From Luteimonas abyssi (GTDB lineage Bacteria > Pseudomonadota > Gammaproteobacteria > Xanthomonadales > Xanthomonadaceae), in the NCBI RefSeq assembly GCF_001482195.1, contig NZ_KQ759763.1:1151321-1215320 (forward strand): DNA of 64,000 bases. The letters are read 5' to 3'. The notes under the pieces were generated by a model, which was not told the DNA's origin, made no database searches, and was given only the letters and a program-made list of their open reading frames with translations. A program made the translations under genes and the position numbers. Numbering within the stretch: the stretch's first letter is position 1; each line of letters opens with the position of its first letter. Of the stretch, positions 26,018 to 34,406 are shown piece after piece.

Positions 26018-27364
26018 ATGACGTTCGAAACCCTCGGGCTTTCGCCCGCGTTGCTGCGTGCGCTGGCCGACGCCGGCTACACCCAGCCGACGCCGATCCA
26101 GGCCCAGGCCATTCCGCTGGTGTTGTCCGGGCACGATCTGCTCGGCGGTGCCCAGACCGGCACCGGCAAGACCGCCGCCTTCAGCCTGCCGCTGCTGCAG
26201 CGGCTGTCCAAGCTCACTCCGGCCAAGGGGCCGCGCAAGCCGCGTGCCCTGGTGCTCGTGCCGACCCGCGAACTGGCGGTGCAGGTCGCCGACAGCCTCA
26301 AGACCTATGGCCGCCATCTGCGCCTCAACGTGACCATGCTGTTCGGCGGCGTGGGCATGCAGCCGCAGATCGAGAACCTGCGCCGTGGTGTCGACATTCT
26401 CGTGGCCTGTCCGGGCCGCCTGCTCGATCACATGCAGACCGGCCACGCCAAGCTCGACGCGGTCGAGATGCTGGTGCTCGACGAGGCGGACCGCATGCTC
26501 GACATGGGGTTCCTGCCGAGCATGAAGCGGATCCTCGCCCGGGTGCCGGCGCAGCGGCAGACGCTGCTGTTCTCGGCCACGTTCGAGGCCCGCATCAAGG
26601 CGCTGGCGCTGGAGTTCATGCGCGACCCGCAGCAGGTACAGGTGGCCGCCAACAACACCATCGCCGAAACCATCGTGCACCGTGCGCATCCGGTGGATGC
26701 TTCGCGCAAGCGCGATCTGTTGATCGATCTGCTGAGCCGTCGCCATACCGACCAGGTGCTGGTGTTCGGCAAGACCAAGCATGGCTGCAACCGGCTGGCC
26801 GAGCAGTTGGACAAGGCGGGACTGACCGCGGTGGCGATCCACGGCAACAAGAGCCAGGCGCAGCGGCAGAAGGCGTTGGATGCGTTCAAGGCCGGCAAGG
26901 CGCGCATCCTGGTCGCCACCGACGTGGCCGCGCGCGGGCTCGACATCCCGAACCTGCCGCTGGTCATCAACCACGATCTGCCGATGGTCGCCGAGGACTA
27001 CGTGCACCGGATCGGCCGTACCGGCCGCAACGGTGCGAGCGGCGAGGCGCTGTCGCTGGTGTCGGCCGACGAGGCCGGCCTGCTGCGCGATGTGCAGAAG
27101 ATGCTCAAGGCCGAGATCGCGATGGAGGAGGTCGAGGGCTATGCGCCGACCCAGCCGCTGCGTCTCGACGGCCCCATGCCGCGTGGACCGAAGCGCCCGG
27201 GCGGCGGTGGTGGGCCGCGTCCGCAGCGCAAGCCGGGTGCCCGTGGGCACGGCAAGCCGCAGGAGCGCGGTGCGCAGGGGCATGCCGGCCCGCGTCAGCC
27301 GCGTGGGGACGGCGAGCGTGGCCCACGGCGTCGGCGTCACGCGGGCGGCGGCGCGCAGGGCTGA
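26018..27364 (+). CDS. rhlE: DEAD-box ATP-dependent RNA helicase RhlE
   Basis: A 448-residue helicase with all DEAD-box motifs in order: Q motif (FETLGLSPALLRALADAGYTQPTPIQ, in part), AQTGTGKT (I), PTRELA (Ia), GG, PGRLLDH (Ib), VLDEADRMLDMGF (II), FSATF (III, SAT), VLVFGKTKHG (IV), VATDVAARGLDIP (V) and YVHRIGRTGR (VI). The C-terminal 70 residues are a Gly/Arg/Pro-rich basic tail typical of RhlE and RNA-binding. It acts in ribosome assembly and RNA turnover, often under cold. ATG at 26018 with AGGAG upstream. Has an unusually long upstream region. Confidence 0.9.
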   Translation: MTFETLGLSPALLRALADAGYTQPTPIQAQAIPLVLSGHDLLGGAQTGTGKTAAFSLPLLQRLSKLTPAKGPRKPRALVLVPTRELAVQVADSLKTYGRHLRLNVTMLFGGVGMQPQIENLRRGVDILVACPGRLLDHMQTGHAKLDAVEMLVLDEADRMLDMGFLPSMKRILARVPAQRQTLLFSATFEARIKALALEFMRDPQQVQVAANNTIAETIVHRAHPVDASRKRDLLIDLLSRRHTDQVLVFGKTKHGCNRLAEQLDKAGLTAVAIHGNKSQAQRQKALDAFKAGKARILVATDVAARGLDIPNLPLVINHDLPMVAEDYVHRIGRTGRNGASGEALSLVSADEAGLLRDVQKMLKAEIAMEEVEGYAPTQPLRLDGPMPRGPKRPGGGGGPRPQRKPGARGHGKPQERGAQGHAGPRQPRGDGERGPRRRRHAGGGAQG

Positions 27365-27403
27365 TACCTGCCGGATCGCCTGAGCGATCCATCGAGGTCA
27401 GGC

Positions 27404-27432
27404 GGGCGGGTCCGGTCGTACCGGATCCGCCC
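27404..27432. terminator. Hairpin between convergent rhlE and DUF502 gene
   Basis: A 13-bp stem with one G-T pair: 27404-27416 with 27420-27432 around loop CGT. It lies 40 bases after rhlE and 43 bases before the end of the convergent DUF502 gene. No T-run on either side, so it may act with Rho or not at all. Confidence 0.45.
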
Positions 27433-27474
27433 GTTCGCGTATCGGGGGCGGTCGGTGCCGGGTTGCGGAATGCC

Positions 27475-28209
27475 TCAACGCGGGCGAGACGAGTGCGCGG
27501 CCGTGTCCGTCGCGTCGGGATCCTGGCCGGATGCGGAGCTGGACCGGGCGGCGGGCGGTGCGAACGGAATGGTGTCGGGCGCCGAGGCGCCGCCGGAAAT
27601 GATGAAGCTCATCGCCTGGTCCACGGTCCAGTCGGTGGGCGTGAGCTTTTCCACCGGCACGACTTCCAGATAGCCCGACGTGGGGTTCGGCGTGGTCGGT
27701 ACGTAAACCGCCGCCAGTTCGCGGCCGGTACCCGCCTCGTGCATGACCCGGGTGACCAGGCCGATCGATTTCATCTGGTCGTGGGGGAAGTCGATCAGCA
27801 CCACGCGTTGGGTCGTGCCCGGCTTGGTCTGCAGGATGTCGAGCAGCTTGCGGGCGCTGGCGTAGATGGTGCTGGCCAGCGGCACGCGCGCGATCAGGCG
27901 CTCCAGCCAGCGCAACAGGGTCTGGCCGACGACGCGACGGGTCAGCCAGCCGACCGCCAGGATCGCCACCACGGTGGCCAGCAGGGCGATGGCGTTCTGC
28001 ACCCACAAGGCGTTGGCCCAGCCGGCGCCGTCCGGGAACACGTCCGCGATCCGCTCCGACAGCGGCGCCACCCACGGCAGGCTGATGTTGCTCAGCAGGA
28101 CGAACACGAACTTCACCACCACCCAGGTCAGCCAGATCGGCAGCAGGGTCAGCAGGCCGGCGAGAAACAGCCGCTGCAGGCGGCGGGCGAAGGAGATCGA
28201 TTCGGACAT
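27475..28209 (-). CDS. DUF502 family membrane protein
   Basis: A 244-residue protein with two N-terminal hydrophobic helices (about 15-42 and 68-90) and the DUF502 core: RRLQRLFLAGLLTLLPIWLTWVVVKFV, PLASTIYASARKLLDIL, VVLIDFPHDQMKSIGLVTR, YVPTTPNPTSGYLEVVP and MSFIISGGASAPDTI. Function of the family is not established. The last 30 residues are a disordered Ser/Ala/Asp tail. Start ATG at 28209, eight bases after the stop of the upstream kinase gene, so the two are cotranscribed. Confidence 0.88.
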   Translation of the reverse strand: MSESISFARRLQRLFLAGLLTLLPIWLTWVVVKFVFVLLSNISLPWVAPLSERIADVFPDGAGWANALWVQNAIALLATVVAILAVGWLTRRVVGQTLLRWLERLIARVPLASTIYASARKLLDILQTKPGTTQRVVLIDFPHDQMKSIGLVTRVMHEAGTGRELAAVYVPTTPNPTSGYLEVVPVEKLTPTDWTVDQAMSFIISGGASAPDTIPFAPPAARSSSASGQDPDATDTAAHSSRPR

Positions 28210-28217
28210 GGAGACGT

Positions 28218-30257
28218 CTACGGTTCCCGGATCAGGCGGAAGCCGACATCGTCGTAACCGCGGTTGACGTCGCGGGCGCGCTCCTGCTCGCCGCGGCGCC
28301 AGCTGTCGCCGCGCACCCGGCGGCGTTCGCAGCCGTTGTCGCAGTCCAGCAGCCATTCCGCGACGGCACGCTCGCCGGCCTGGACGGGTGCGGCGGCGTC
28401 GGCCTCGGTGGCGGTGGGCAGCCGGTAGCGGTGCCCGTTGCGTTCGCTCAGCCATCGCGCGTAGGCGCTGGCGTCGTCCCAGGACACGCAGACCACCGGG
28501 TCGCCGTCGGCCTGCTCGAAACCCGGCGACGTCCAGTCGCGATGGGACAGGACGCGCAGGACCGACGCGCGTTCGCGACACAACGTCACCGAGCGCCCGC
28601 TCGCCTCGGCGAAACGTCCGTACTCGCTGCGACTGATCGGACGCCGGGTCATCGCGTAGGCGCCGTCGCCGTCGCGCACCACGGTCATCTGCGCGGGGTC
28701 GCCGGACAGGGTGTCGCCCACGCGGGGGATCGCGTCGACCCGGCGCTTCAGGGCGGCGTACGCGGACGGGTCGAGAGCGGCGGACTCGGCCAGGACCAGG
28801 GTGGCGTGCGCGGTCTCGCGTTCGAAACGCAGGGCGGCGGCGTCGGCGCGGGCCGAGAGGGCCGCGATCGCCTGCCGGCGCAGGTTCGCCAGAGCCGGGT
28901 GCGCCTGTTGGCCGGTCGCGTCGGCCAGGCGCGCGATGCGCTCGAAATGGCGGCGGGCCAGGTCGTCCTGGCGGTCGGTGATCGCCTGCACGGCCTGGGT
29001 GCCCAGGGCCGCGAGCAGGCGGCCGCTGAGGTCGGGCAGCTCCAGGTGATCCGGGGTGGCGGCGGCAACGGCGAGCAACCCGTCGTAGGCGTTGTCGCCG
29101 GCCGGCGCGACGAGGCGACGCTCGCGCAACTGGCGCTTGGCGTTCTCGATCAGCACGCTGGCTTCCGATGTCGGCGCCGCGCGCAGCAGCGCGCTCTCCG
29201 GATGTTCGAAGGCTTGCCGGGCGTTCTCCTCCTGCGCCACGACGGTCTCCTGCGGCACGGTCGCCGCCCGGAAGAACTCGGCAGGCCCGCCATCCATCTG
29301 GCGCAGCGCCATACCCGCACCGGCGGCGACGATCAGCGTCAGCGCGACCCAGGCCGCGACCGGCAGGCGCCGGATCCGGGTCAGCCCGGCGACGGTCGCG
29401 TCGCGCGGCGAGAAGGCGCGCTGGGTGCCCCGGGGAACATGCTCCAGCGCCTGGCGCATGTCGTTGGCGTCGTGGAACCGCTTGAGCGGGTACTTCGCCA
29501 TCGCGCGGTCGATGAACTTCTGCCAGTGCCGCAGGGCAGGGGGCAGGCGCGGGATCGGATCCTGCGCATGCATCACCGCCATCGACAGCGCATCCTGCGC
29601 TTCGAACGGCAGGTGTCCGGTGAGCATTTCCCAGGTCAGCACGCCGACGGCGTACAGGTCGGCGCGCATGTCGACCTCTTCGCCCCGGGCCTGTTCCGGC
29701 GCCATGTACGCGGTGCTGCCCAGCGCGAGGCCGGCGCTGGTCACCCGGCTGCCGTAACCGCGTCGCAGGGCGATGCCGAAATCCGCCAGAAGCGGACGGT
29801 CGGCCTCGTCGAACAGCACGTTCTCCGCCTTGACGTCGCGGTGGATGACGCCTCGGGCATGCGCGTACGCCAACGCGGACAGCAGCGCGCGCAGGATGTC
29901 GCGGATGCGCGTCGGGTCGTCGCGCAGGTCGCGCTCGCCCAGGTGCCCGCGCGGCATGTAGGGCATCACGAAGAAGGGACGGTCGTCGCCGGTGCGGCCG
30001 ATCTGGTGGATGCCGACGATGTGCGGATGGTCGAGCCGGCCGATGGTGCGCGCCTCGTTCTCGAAGCGTCGCCGGCTGACCTCGTCGGCCAGGGCTTCCG
30101 GACGCATCACCTTGATCGCGACCTCGCGCCCCAGCGCCTCCTGCCGGGCGAGGTAGACCGTGGACATGCCGCCTTCGGCGATCAGGCGCAACAGCCGATA
30201 GCCGGCGATGTCCGGCAACGGCGTGCGCGTGTCGTTGGGCCTGTAGCGATCCGGCAT
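28218..30257 (-). CDS. Transmembrane Ser/Thr protein kinase with C-terminal formylglycine-generating-enzyme-like domain
   Basis: A 679-residue protein. Residues 19-280 form a Hanks-type kinase: GGMSTVYLA, K49, E68, HRD (139-141) with VKAENV (N146), DFG (159-161), APE (186-188), so it looks catalytically competent. One transmembrane helix (about 299-318) separates it from an extracytoplasmic region with a helical repeat-like segment (about 340-500) and a C-terminal FGE/sulfatase-modifying-factor fold (SRSEYGRFAEASG; PVVCVSWDDASAYARWLSERNGHRYRLPT; a final VGFRLIRE). The last domain in such kinases is often a ligand-binding variant rather than an oxidase. Upstream partner of a DUF502 gene. Substrates unknown. 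Confidence 0.88.
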   Translation of the reverse strand: MPDRYRPNDTRTPLPDIAGYRLLRLIAEGGMSTVYLARQEALGREVAIKVMRPEALADEVSRRRFENEARTIGRLDHPHIVGIHQIGRTGDDRPFFVMPYMPRGHLGERDLRDDPTRIRDILRALLSALAYAHARGVIHRDVKAENVLFDEADRPLLADFGIALRRGYGSRVTSAGLALGSTAYMAPEQARGEEVDMRADLYAVGVLTWEMLTGHLPFEAQDALSMAVMHAQDPIPRLPPALRHWQKFIDRAMAKYPLKRFHDANDMRQALEHVPRGTQRAFSPRDATVAGLTRIRRLPVAAWVALTLIVAAGAGMALRQMDGGPAEFFRAATVPQETVVAQEENARQAFEHPESALLRAAPTSEASVLIENAKRQLRERRLVAPAGDNAYDGLLAVAAATPDHLELPDLSGRLLAALGTQAVQAITDRQDDLARRHFERIARLADATGQQAHPALANLRRQAIAALSARADAAALRFERETAHATLVLAESAALDPSAYAALKRRVDAIPRVGDTLSGDPAQMTVVRDGDGAYAMTRRPISRSEYGRFAEASGRSVTLCRERASVLRVLSHRDWTSPGFEQADGDPVVCVSWDDASAYARWLSERNGHRYRLPTATEADAAAPVQAGERAVAEWLLDCDNGCERRRVRGDSWRRGEQERARDVNRGYDDVGFRLIREP

Positions 30258-30365
30258 GCCGCCCCCTGTCAGATGCGAAGCATAGCGGTGCGGTGGCGGG
30301 TACGGGTGAATCCTGTCACAGCCTCCATCCCGTCGACGTGCGGGAAGGCAGGCGCGTGCGGTCGG

Positions 30366-30818
30366 TCAACGACGATCGCGCTTGCGCCGGACATAGACCT
30401 GCTTGCGGACCCTTGCCACCGGTTCGCCCGCGGCATCCAGGATCTCGGTGTCGAACCAGTGCAGATGCTTCTCGCCGCTCGCGGTGGCGCTGCGGATCGT
30501 GTCGAGGGTGGCGTCGTCGAGATGGAATTCGGCATGCACCACGCCGCGGCCCGGATTGATGAATTCGATGTTGCCCGCGCGATCCCATACGTAGTAATCG
30601 CGGCCGAGCGCCCGCATGACCAGCAACATCCAGAACGGGTCGGTCATCGCGAACAGGCTGCCGCCGAAGTGGGTGCCGACGTAGTTGCGGTTCCATGGCC
30701 GCATGCGCAACTCGACCCGAGCGGTGCGCCAGTCGCGATCGAGTCGGGTGACGTGGATGCCGGTGAACAGGAACGGCGGCCACAGGTTGAGCAGTGAGCG
30801 GAACACGAAAGGCGACAT
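30366..30818 (-). CDS. DUF4442 hot-dog-like thioesterase protein
   Basis: A 150-residue protein with the DUF4442 pattern, a putative acyl-CoA thioesterase fold: LWPPFLFTGIHVTRLDRDWRTARVELRMRPWNRNYVGTHFGGSLFAMTDPFWMLLVM, in which HFGG is the family hallmark, and a basic C-terminus. The ATG at 30818 gives the usual short N-terminus; a GTG at 30848 would add ten residues (MALRRQPPNR) and cannot be excluded. Followed on the same strand by the kinase gene after 108 bases. Confidence 0.72.
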   Translation of the reverse strand: MSPFVFRSLLNLWPPFLFTGIHVTRLDRDWRTARVELRMRPWNRNYVGTHFGGSLFAMTDPFWMLLVMRALGRDYYVWDRAGNIEFINPGRGVVHAEFHLDDATLDTIRSATASGEKHLHWFDTEILDAAGEPVARVRKQVYVRRKRDRR

Positions 30819-30886
30819 GCGGTTCGGGGGCTGGCGGCGCAGGGCCACCAGCTTACCATTCGCATGAGTATGGTGGGCCTCCCGGG

Positions 30887-31756
30887 TCAGAACAGCAGCG
30901 AGGCCATCCGCCGACGGTACTGACCCACCAGGGCCGCGTCCTCGATGATCCGGAATGCGTCAATCAGGCTGCGTCGCGGCAGGCCCTCGTCGAAGTCGCG
31001 GTCCTGTCGCAGCATGTCCAGGAACTGCTCCAGGCCGGCCTCGGGTCGGCCCTCGACGATCTCGCGCACGCCGAGCAGATGGCGCGCCCGCAGGTCGGCT
31101 GGATCGGCCGCCACGGCGCGCTCCAGGGCCTCGCGCGACGGCGCGTCCTTGAGCAGCGCGGAAAAGCCGAGGCGGGCGCGTGCCTTCACGCTGCGGTCGT
31201 CGGTGGCGAGATTGGCGGGCAGGGCATCGAGCAGGCGCTGGGCTTCGTCGGCCTCGCCGGTATGGAGCAGGGCGAGCGCCAGGTCGAGCTTGAGTTCCTC
31301 CTTGTCCGGCTCCGCGGCCACGGCGTCGCGCAGACGGAGGACTTCGGCGGCAGGGTCCACCGGCGCGGCGGTGTCCGCGTGGCCGGGATCGGTGTCGGCG
31401 GCCGGGGCCGGCTCGATGCCGTGGCGGGTCAGGAATTCGCGCAACTGGCCTTCGGGCAGGGCGCCGGGAAAGCCGTCGACCGGCTGTCCGTTGACCAGCA
31501 GGAAGACCGTCGGCACCGAGCGGATCTGGAAGGCGGCGGCGAGTTCCTGCTGCTGATCGACATCGACCTTGGCCAGCACGAAGGCGCCGTTGTACTCGGC
31601 GGCCAGCTTCTCGAGCAGGGGGCCGAGGGTCTTGCAGGGGCCGCACCAGGTCGCCCAGAAATCGATCAGGACCGGCGTCTGCATGGACTTCTGCAGCACC
31701 TCCGTCTCGAAATCGGCGGCGGTGGCATCGAACACGTGAGGCGTCGGGTCGGACAT
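30887..31756 (-). CDS. CnoX/YbbN-type thioredoxin-fold co-chaperone
   Basis: A 289-residue protein with an N-terminal thioredoxin domain (residues 1-112) carrying an intact WCGPCK active site (C38, C41) and a conserved cis-proline region SVPTVFLLVNG. A Pro/Asp/Ala linker (115-135) leads to a C-terminal tetratricopeptide-like region (about 136-289). This is the architecture of CnoX (YbbN), a holdase that protects proteins from bleach and hands them to GroEL; some family members lack the first Cys, so the complete CxxC here suggests real redox activity as well. ATG at 31756. Divergent from the membrane protein gene. Confidence 0.85.
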   Translation of the reverse strand: MSDPTPHVFDATAADFETEVLQKSMQTPVLIDFWATWCGPCKTLGPLLEKLAAEYNGAFVLAKVDVDQQQELAAAFQIRSVPTVFLLVNGQPVDGFPGALPEGQLREFLTRHGIEPAPAADTDPGHADTAAPVDPAAEVLRLRDAVAAEPDKEELKLDLALALLHTGEADEAQRLLDALPANLATDDRSVKARARLGFSALLKDAPSREALERAVAADPADLRARHLLGVREIVEGRPEAGLEQFLDMLRQDRDFDEGLPRRSLIDAFRIIEDAALVGQYRRRMASLLF

Positions 31757-31839
31757 GCGCGGGTTCCTGGATCTCGGCAAAGCTCCGACAATGGAGCCGT
31801 CGCGGCAGGAAACCAAGTCCCGATGCCCGCTCCGCATCC

Positions 31840-32517
31840 ATGCGATCGCCCATGCCAACTCCTGCACCACATCGTCCGTCCCACTCCTACGGTCCCGTCG
31901 CGACCGGCCTCCTGGTCACGCGCGCGCTGTCTCTGGTGGCCGCGGCGTCGGCGCTGGCGGGCGCCGTGCTGGCGGTCCTGGTCTGGCCGGAGTTCTCCCA
32001 CGCCGAACATCCGTTGCCGCTGCCCGGCGCTGCGGGCCTGCGATCAGCGGGGCTCTACAACGGGCTGGTCTTCGTGCTGCCCGGCGCACTGGGCGCACTG
32101 CTGGCATGGCGGCTTTACGGGGACCTGGACCGGGCGGATCCAGACGCATCTCCGGGCGCGCGCGGCGGCTGGAGCGGATGGTGCGCGCGCATCGGCAGTC
32201 GTCTGCTGTTGATCGCCGCGCTGGCGCTAGCGGCGCAGGGCGTGTGGTCGCTGGATCTCCAGGACCTCGATGGCGGTGGCGGCCATGCCGCGTCCTGGCT
32301 GGTGTGGTGGCTGACCGCGGCCGCCGGCCTGCTGCTGATCGGTATGCGCCACTGGCGGATACCGGCGTGGACCGCGGCGGCTTTTCTCGTGGCGTTGTCG
32401 TCCTGGCCGCAATGGCCGTGGCCGGAAGCGTTCAGTCAGCGGTTCGCACTGGCGATCTGGCTGGCGTGCTGGATCGCCTGGGCGTGGCGGCGGCATCCGC
32501 GGCGCGTGCAGGGCTAG
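31840..32517 (+). CDS. Multispanning membrane protein of unknown function
   Basis: A 225-residue protein with six hydrophobic segments (about residues 22-48, 70-92, 118-137, 149-167, 174-190, 202-218). The pattern of a WPEFSHAEHP loop between the first helices and a GLYNGLVFVLPGALGALLAWRLY segment resembles small DUF998-like membrane proteins, but the match is not firm. Two candidate starts, ATG 31840 and ATG 31852; neither has a clear ribosome binding site. Convergent with the diguanylate cyclase gene. Confidence 0.65.
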   Translation: MRSPMPTPAPHRPSHSYGPVATGLLVTRALSLVAAASALAGAVLAVLVWPEFSHAEHPLPLPGAAGLRSAGLYNGLVFVLPGALGALLAWRLYGDLDRADPDASPGARGGWSGWCARIGSRLLLIAALALAAQGVWSLDLQDLDGGGGHAASWLVWWLTAAAGLLLIGMRHWRIPAWTAAAFLVALSSWPQWPWPEAFSQRFALAIWLACWIAWAWRRHPRRVQG

Positions 32518-32547
32518 GGCCGGCCCTGTCCGCGCGCGCCGGCGACT

Positions 32548-32565
32548 GCGCCGGCAAACCGGCGC
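32548..32565. terminator. Small GC hairpin between convergent genes
   Basis: GCGCCGG (32548-32554) pairs with CCGGCGC (32559-32565) around loop CAAA, directly abutting the stop of the diguanylate cyclase. Without T-runs; a weak terminator candidate. Confidence 0.3.
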
Positions 32566-34293
32566 TCAGAGCGTGTGCGAGGTATGCAGGACCCGGTTGC
32601 GCCCCGCGGCCTTCGCACGGTAGAGCGTGGCGTCGGCCAGCGCTTGCAGCCGTTCGGGGTCGGTGCTGTCCTCGGGGGCGGTGGCGATGCCGAAGGAGGC
32701 GGTGATCGGCCCCAGCGGTTTGCCCATGTGCAGGATGCTGGACCCGGCGATCGCCTGGCGGATCTCCTCCGCCCGCTGGATCGCGGTGGCGGCGTCGGTC
32801 TCGGGCATCACGATGGTGAATTCCTCGCCGCCGTAGCGGCAGGGGATGTCCTCGCTGCGCACCAGCGTCCGCAGCGACTGGCCGACGTGGGCGAGCAGGG
32901 CGTCGCCGGCCGCGTGTCCGTGGCGGTCGTTGAAGCGCTTGAAGTGATCGATATCGAGCATCAGCAGCGACAACGGCAGGCGACGGCGTTCGCAGCGCAG
33001 CATCTCGCGGGAGAGGTTCTCTTCCAGATAGCGCCGGTTGAACAGGCCGGTCAGCGGGTCGCGGATCGATTGCACGCGCAGGGTTTCGCGCAGTTGCAGG
33101 TTGGCCAGCGCCATGCCCATCTGTTCGGCGATCGAAATGATGATGGCCGCATCGTTGTCTTCGTCCGCTGTCGGGCTGCTGGGGGCGCTGACGTGCAGCA
33201 GGCCCAGCGCGTTGCCCTGGGCGACGAGGGGCACGCACAGCGTGGAGATCCCCTCCACTGGCGCATCCGGATCCACGTGGGCACAGCGCAGGCCGCCACT
33301 GCGGCCGCGGATGTAGTGCGGCTGGCCGCGGCGCAGGGCCCAGCACTGGTCCTGCAGCAGCACGTCGTCGTTGCTGATGATCCGCTCACCGAAACCGCCG
33401 ACGCTTTCGAGGAAGTTGCGCGAGGCGCGCGACAGGTAACAGCGTCCGTTCGCACCCGGCACGATCTCGGTGATGGTGCGTGCGGTCAGGGCCATGATCT
33501 CGTCGCGGGTCTGGCAGCTCTGCAACATGCCGGCGTAGACGCTCTGCGCGCGACGCTGTTCGGACAGCGCATCGCGCGCGGCGAGCGAACGCTGCAGGTC
33601 GCCGACGGCGGTCCGGGCCTCGCGCTCCAGTTGCAGGCTGCGCCGGTTCTCGCGCAACAACCCCCAGACCAGCAGGCCGAGCAGGGCGAGCGCGACCGAC
33701 AGCGCCAGGACGACGAAGACGACCAGCAGGGTGGCTTCGCGTTCGCTGTGCTGCTGCCGGACCTGAAGAAGATCGGATTCGGCGGCCATGATCTGGCGGC
33801 TCAGGACGCCCAGGCGCTCCATCCGGCTCACGCTCTGGTCGATCCGGCGTTCGCGCTCCGCCTCCGTCAGCGCGTCCACGGCGGGCAGGTCCATGAGGAT
33901 CTCTATGGCCTGGAGGTGTTCGCGGACCGCCGAGGCGTACTGGCCGGCGCGGGTGTGCTGGGTCGGGTTGTCGCGGGTGAGGACCGCCAGTTCGTCGGCC
34001 TGCCGCGCCGCGCGGGTGGTGGCCTCGAAGAACATCGGTCGGAAGTTGTCCCGCGCGGTGATCCGGTAACCGCGGGCGCTGGCCTCGGCCATGTGCAGGG
34101 CCGCCTCGGTGGAGACCAGAAGGTTGATCACCCGGTAGGTGTGTTCCAGCGAGCGGTTGGCCGCTTCCAGGTTGCGCACCCCGACGACCGCTGCGATGCC
34201 GGCGCCCAGCAGCAGCGCCAGCGCGACCAGGACCGATGGGAGCCGGAGCTGTCTGCTGCGCAGGGAGCGCAGTCGGGGACGGGCGAGGGACAT
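32566..34293 (-). CDS. Membrane-bound GAF-GGDEF diguanylate cyclase
   Basis: A 575-residue signalling protein. A first membrane helix (about 19-42) and a second (about 190-215) flank a helical periplasmic sensor resembling CHASE3 (TYRVINLLVSTEAALHMAEASARGYRIT). A GAF-like domain follows (about 250-400), then a GGDEF domain with the active signature RYGGEEF (GGEEF at 488-492) and an inhibitory I-site RxxD (R479-D482) five residues before it. It should make cyclic di-GMP from GTP and be subject to product inhibition. The ATG at 34293 was chosen since upstream in-frame sequence is not signal-like. Divergent from leuS. Confidence 0.9.
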   Translation of the reverse strand: MSLARPRLRSLRSRQLRLPSVLVALALLLGAGIAAVVGVRNLEAANRSLEHTYRVINLLVSTEAALHMAEASARGYRITARDNFRPMFFEATTRAARQADELAVLTRDNPTQHTRAGQYASAVREHLQAIEILMDLPAVDALTEAERERRIDQSVSRMERLGVLSRQIMAAESDLLQVRQQHSEREATLLVVFVVLALSVALALLGLLVWGLLRENRRSLQLEREARTAVGDLQRSLAARDALSEQRRAQSVYAGMLQSCQTRDEIMALTARTITEIVPGANGRCYLSRASRNFLESVGGFGERIISNDDVLLQDQCWALRRGQPHYIRGRSGGLRCAHVDPDAPVEGISTLCVPLVAQGNALGLLHVSAPSSPTADEDNDAAIIISIAEQMGMALANLQLRETLRVQSIRDPLTGLFNRRYLEENLSREMLRCERRRLPLSLLMLDIDHFKRFNDRHGHAAGDALLAHVGQSLRTLVRSEDIPCRYGGEEFTIVMPETDAATAIQRAEEIRQAIAGSSILHMGKPLGPITASFGIATAPEDSTDPERLQALADATLYRAKAAGRNRVLHTSHTL

Positions 34294-34406
34294 GAGCGGC
34301 AGTCTACCCGTGAGTGCGCGCCAAGTTGTTGAACTCACGGGATTGTGTGCGGCTGGCCCGGCGCCTGGGTTAGTCTTGCCGGCTGTTCCGAACTCCAGCA
34401 GCCGCC

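Noticed and set aside
27105..27392. Short antisense frame over the Gly/Arg tail of rhlE
   Set aside because: A mirror of the low-complexity tail; no ribosome binding site or homology.
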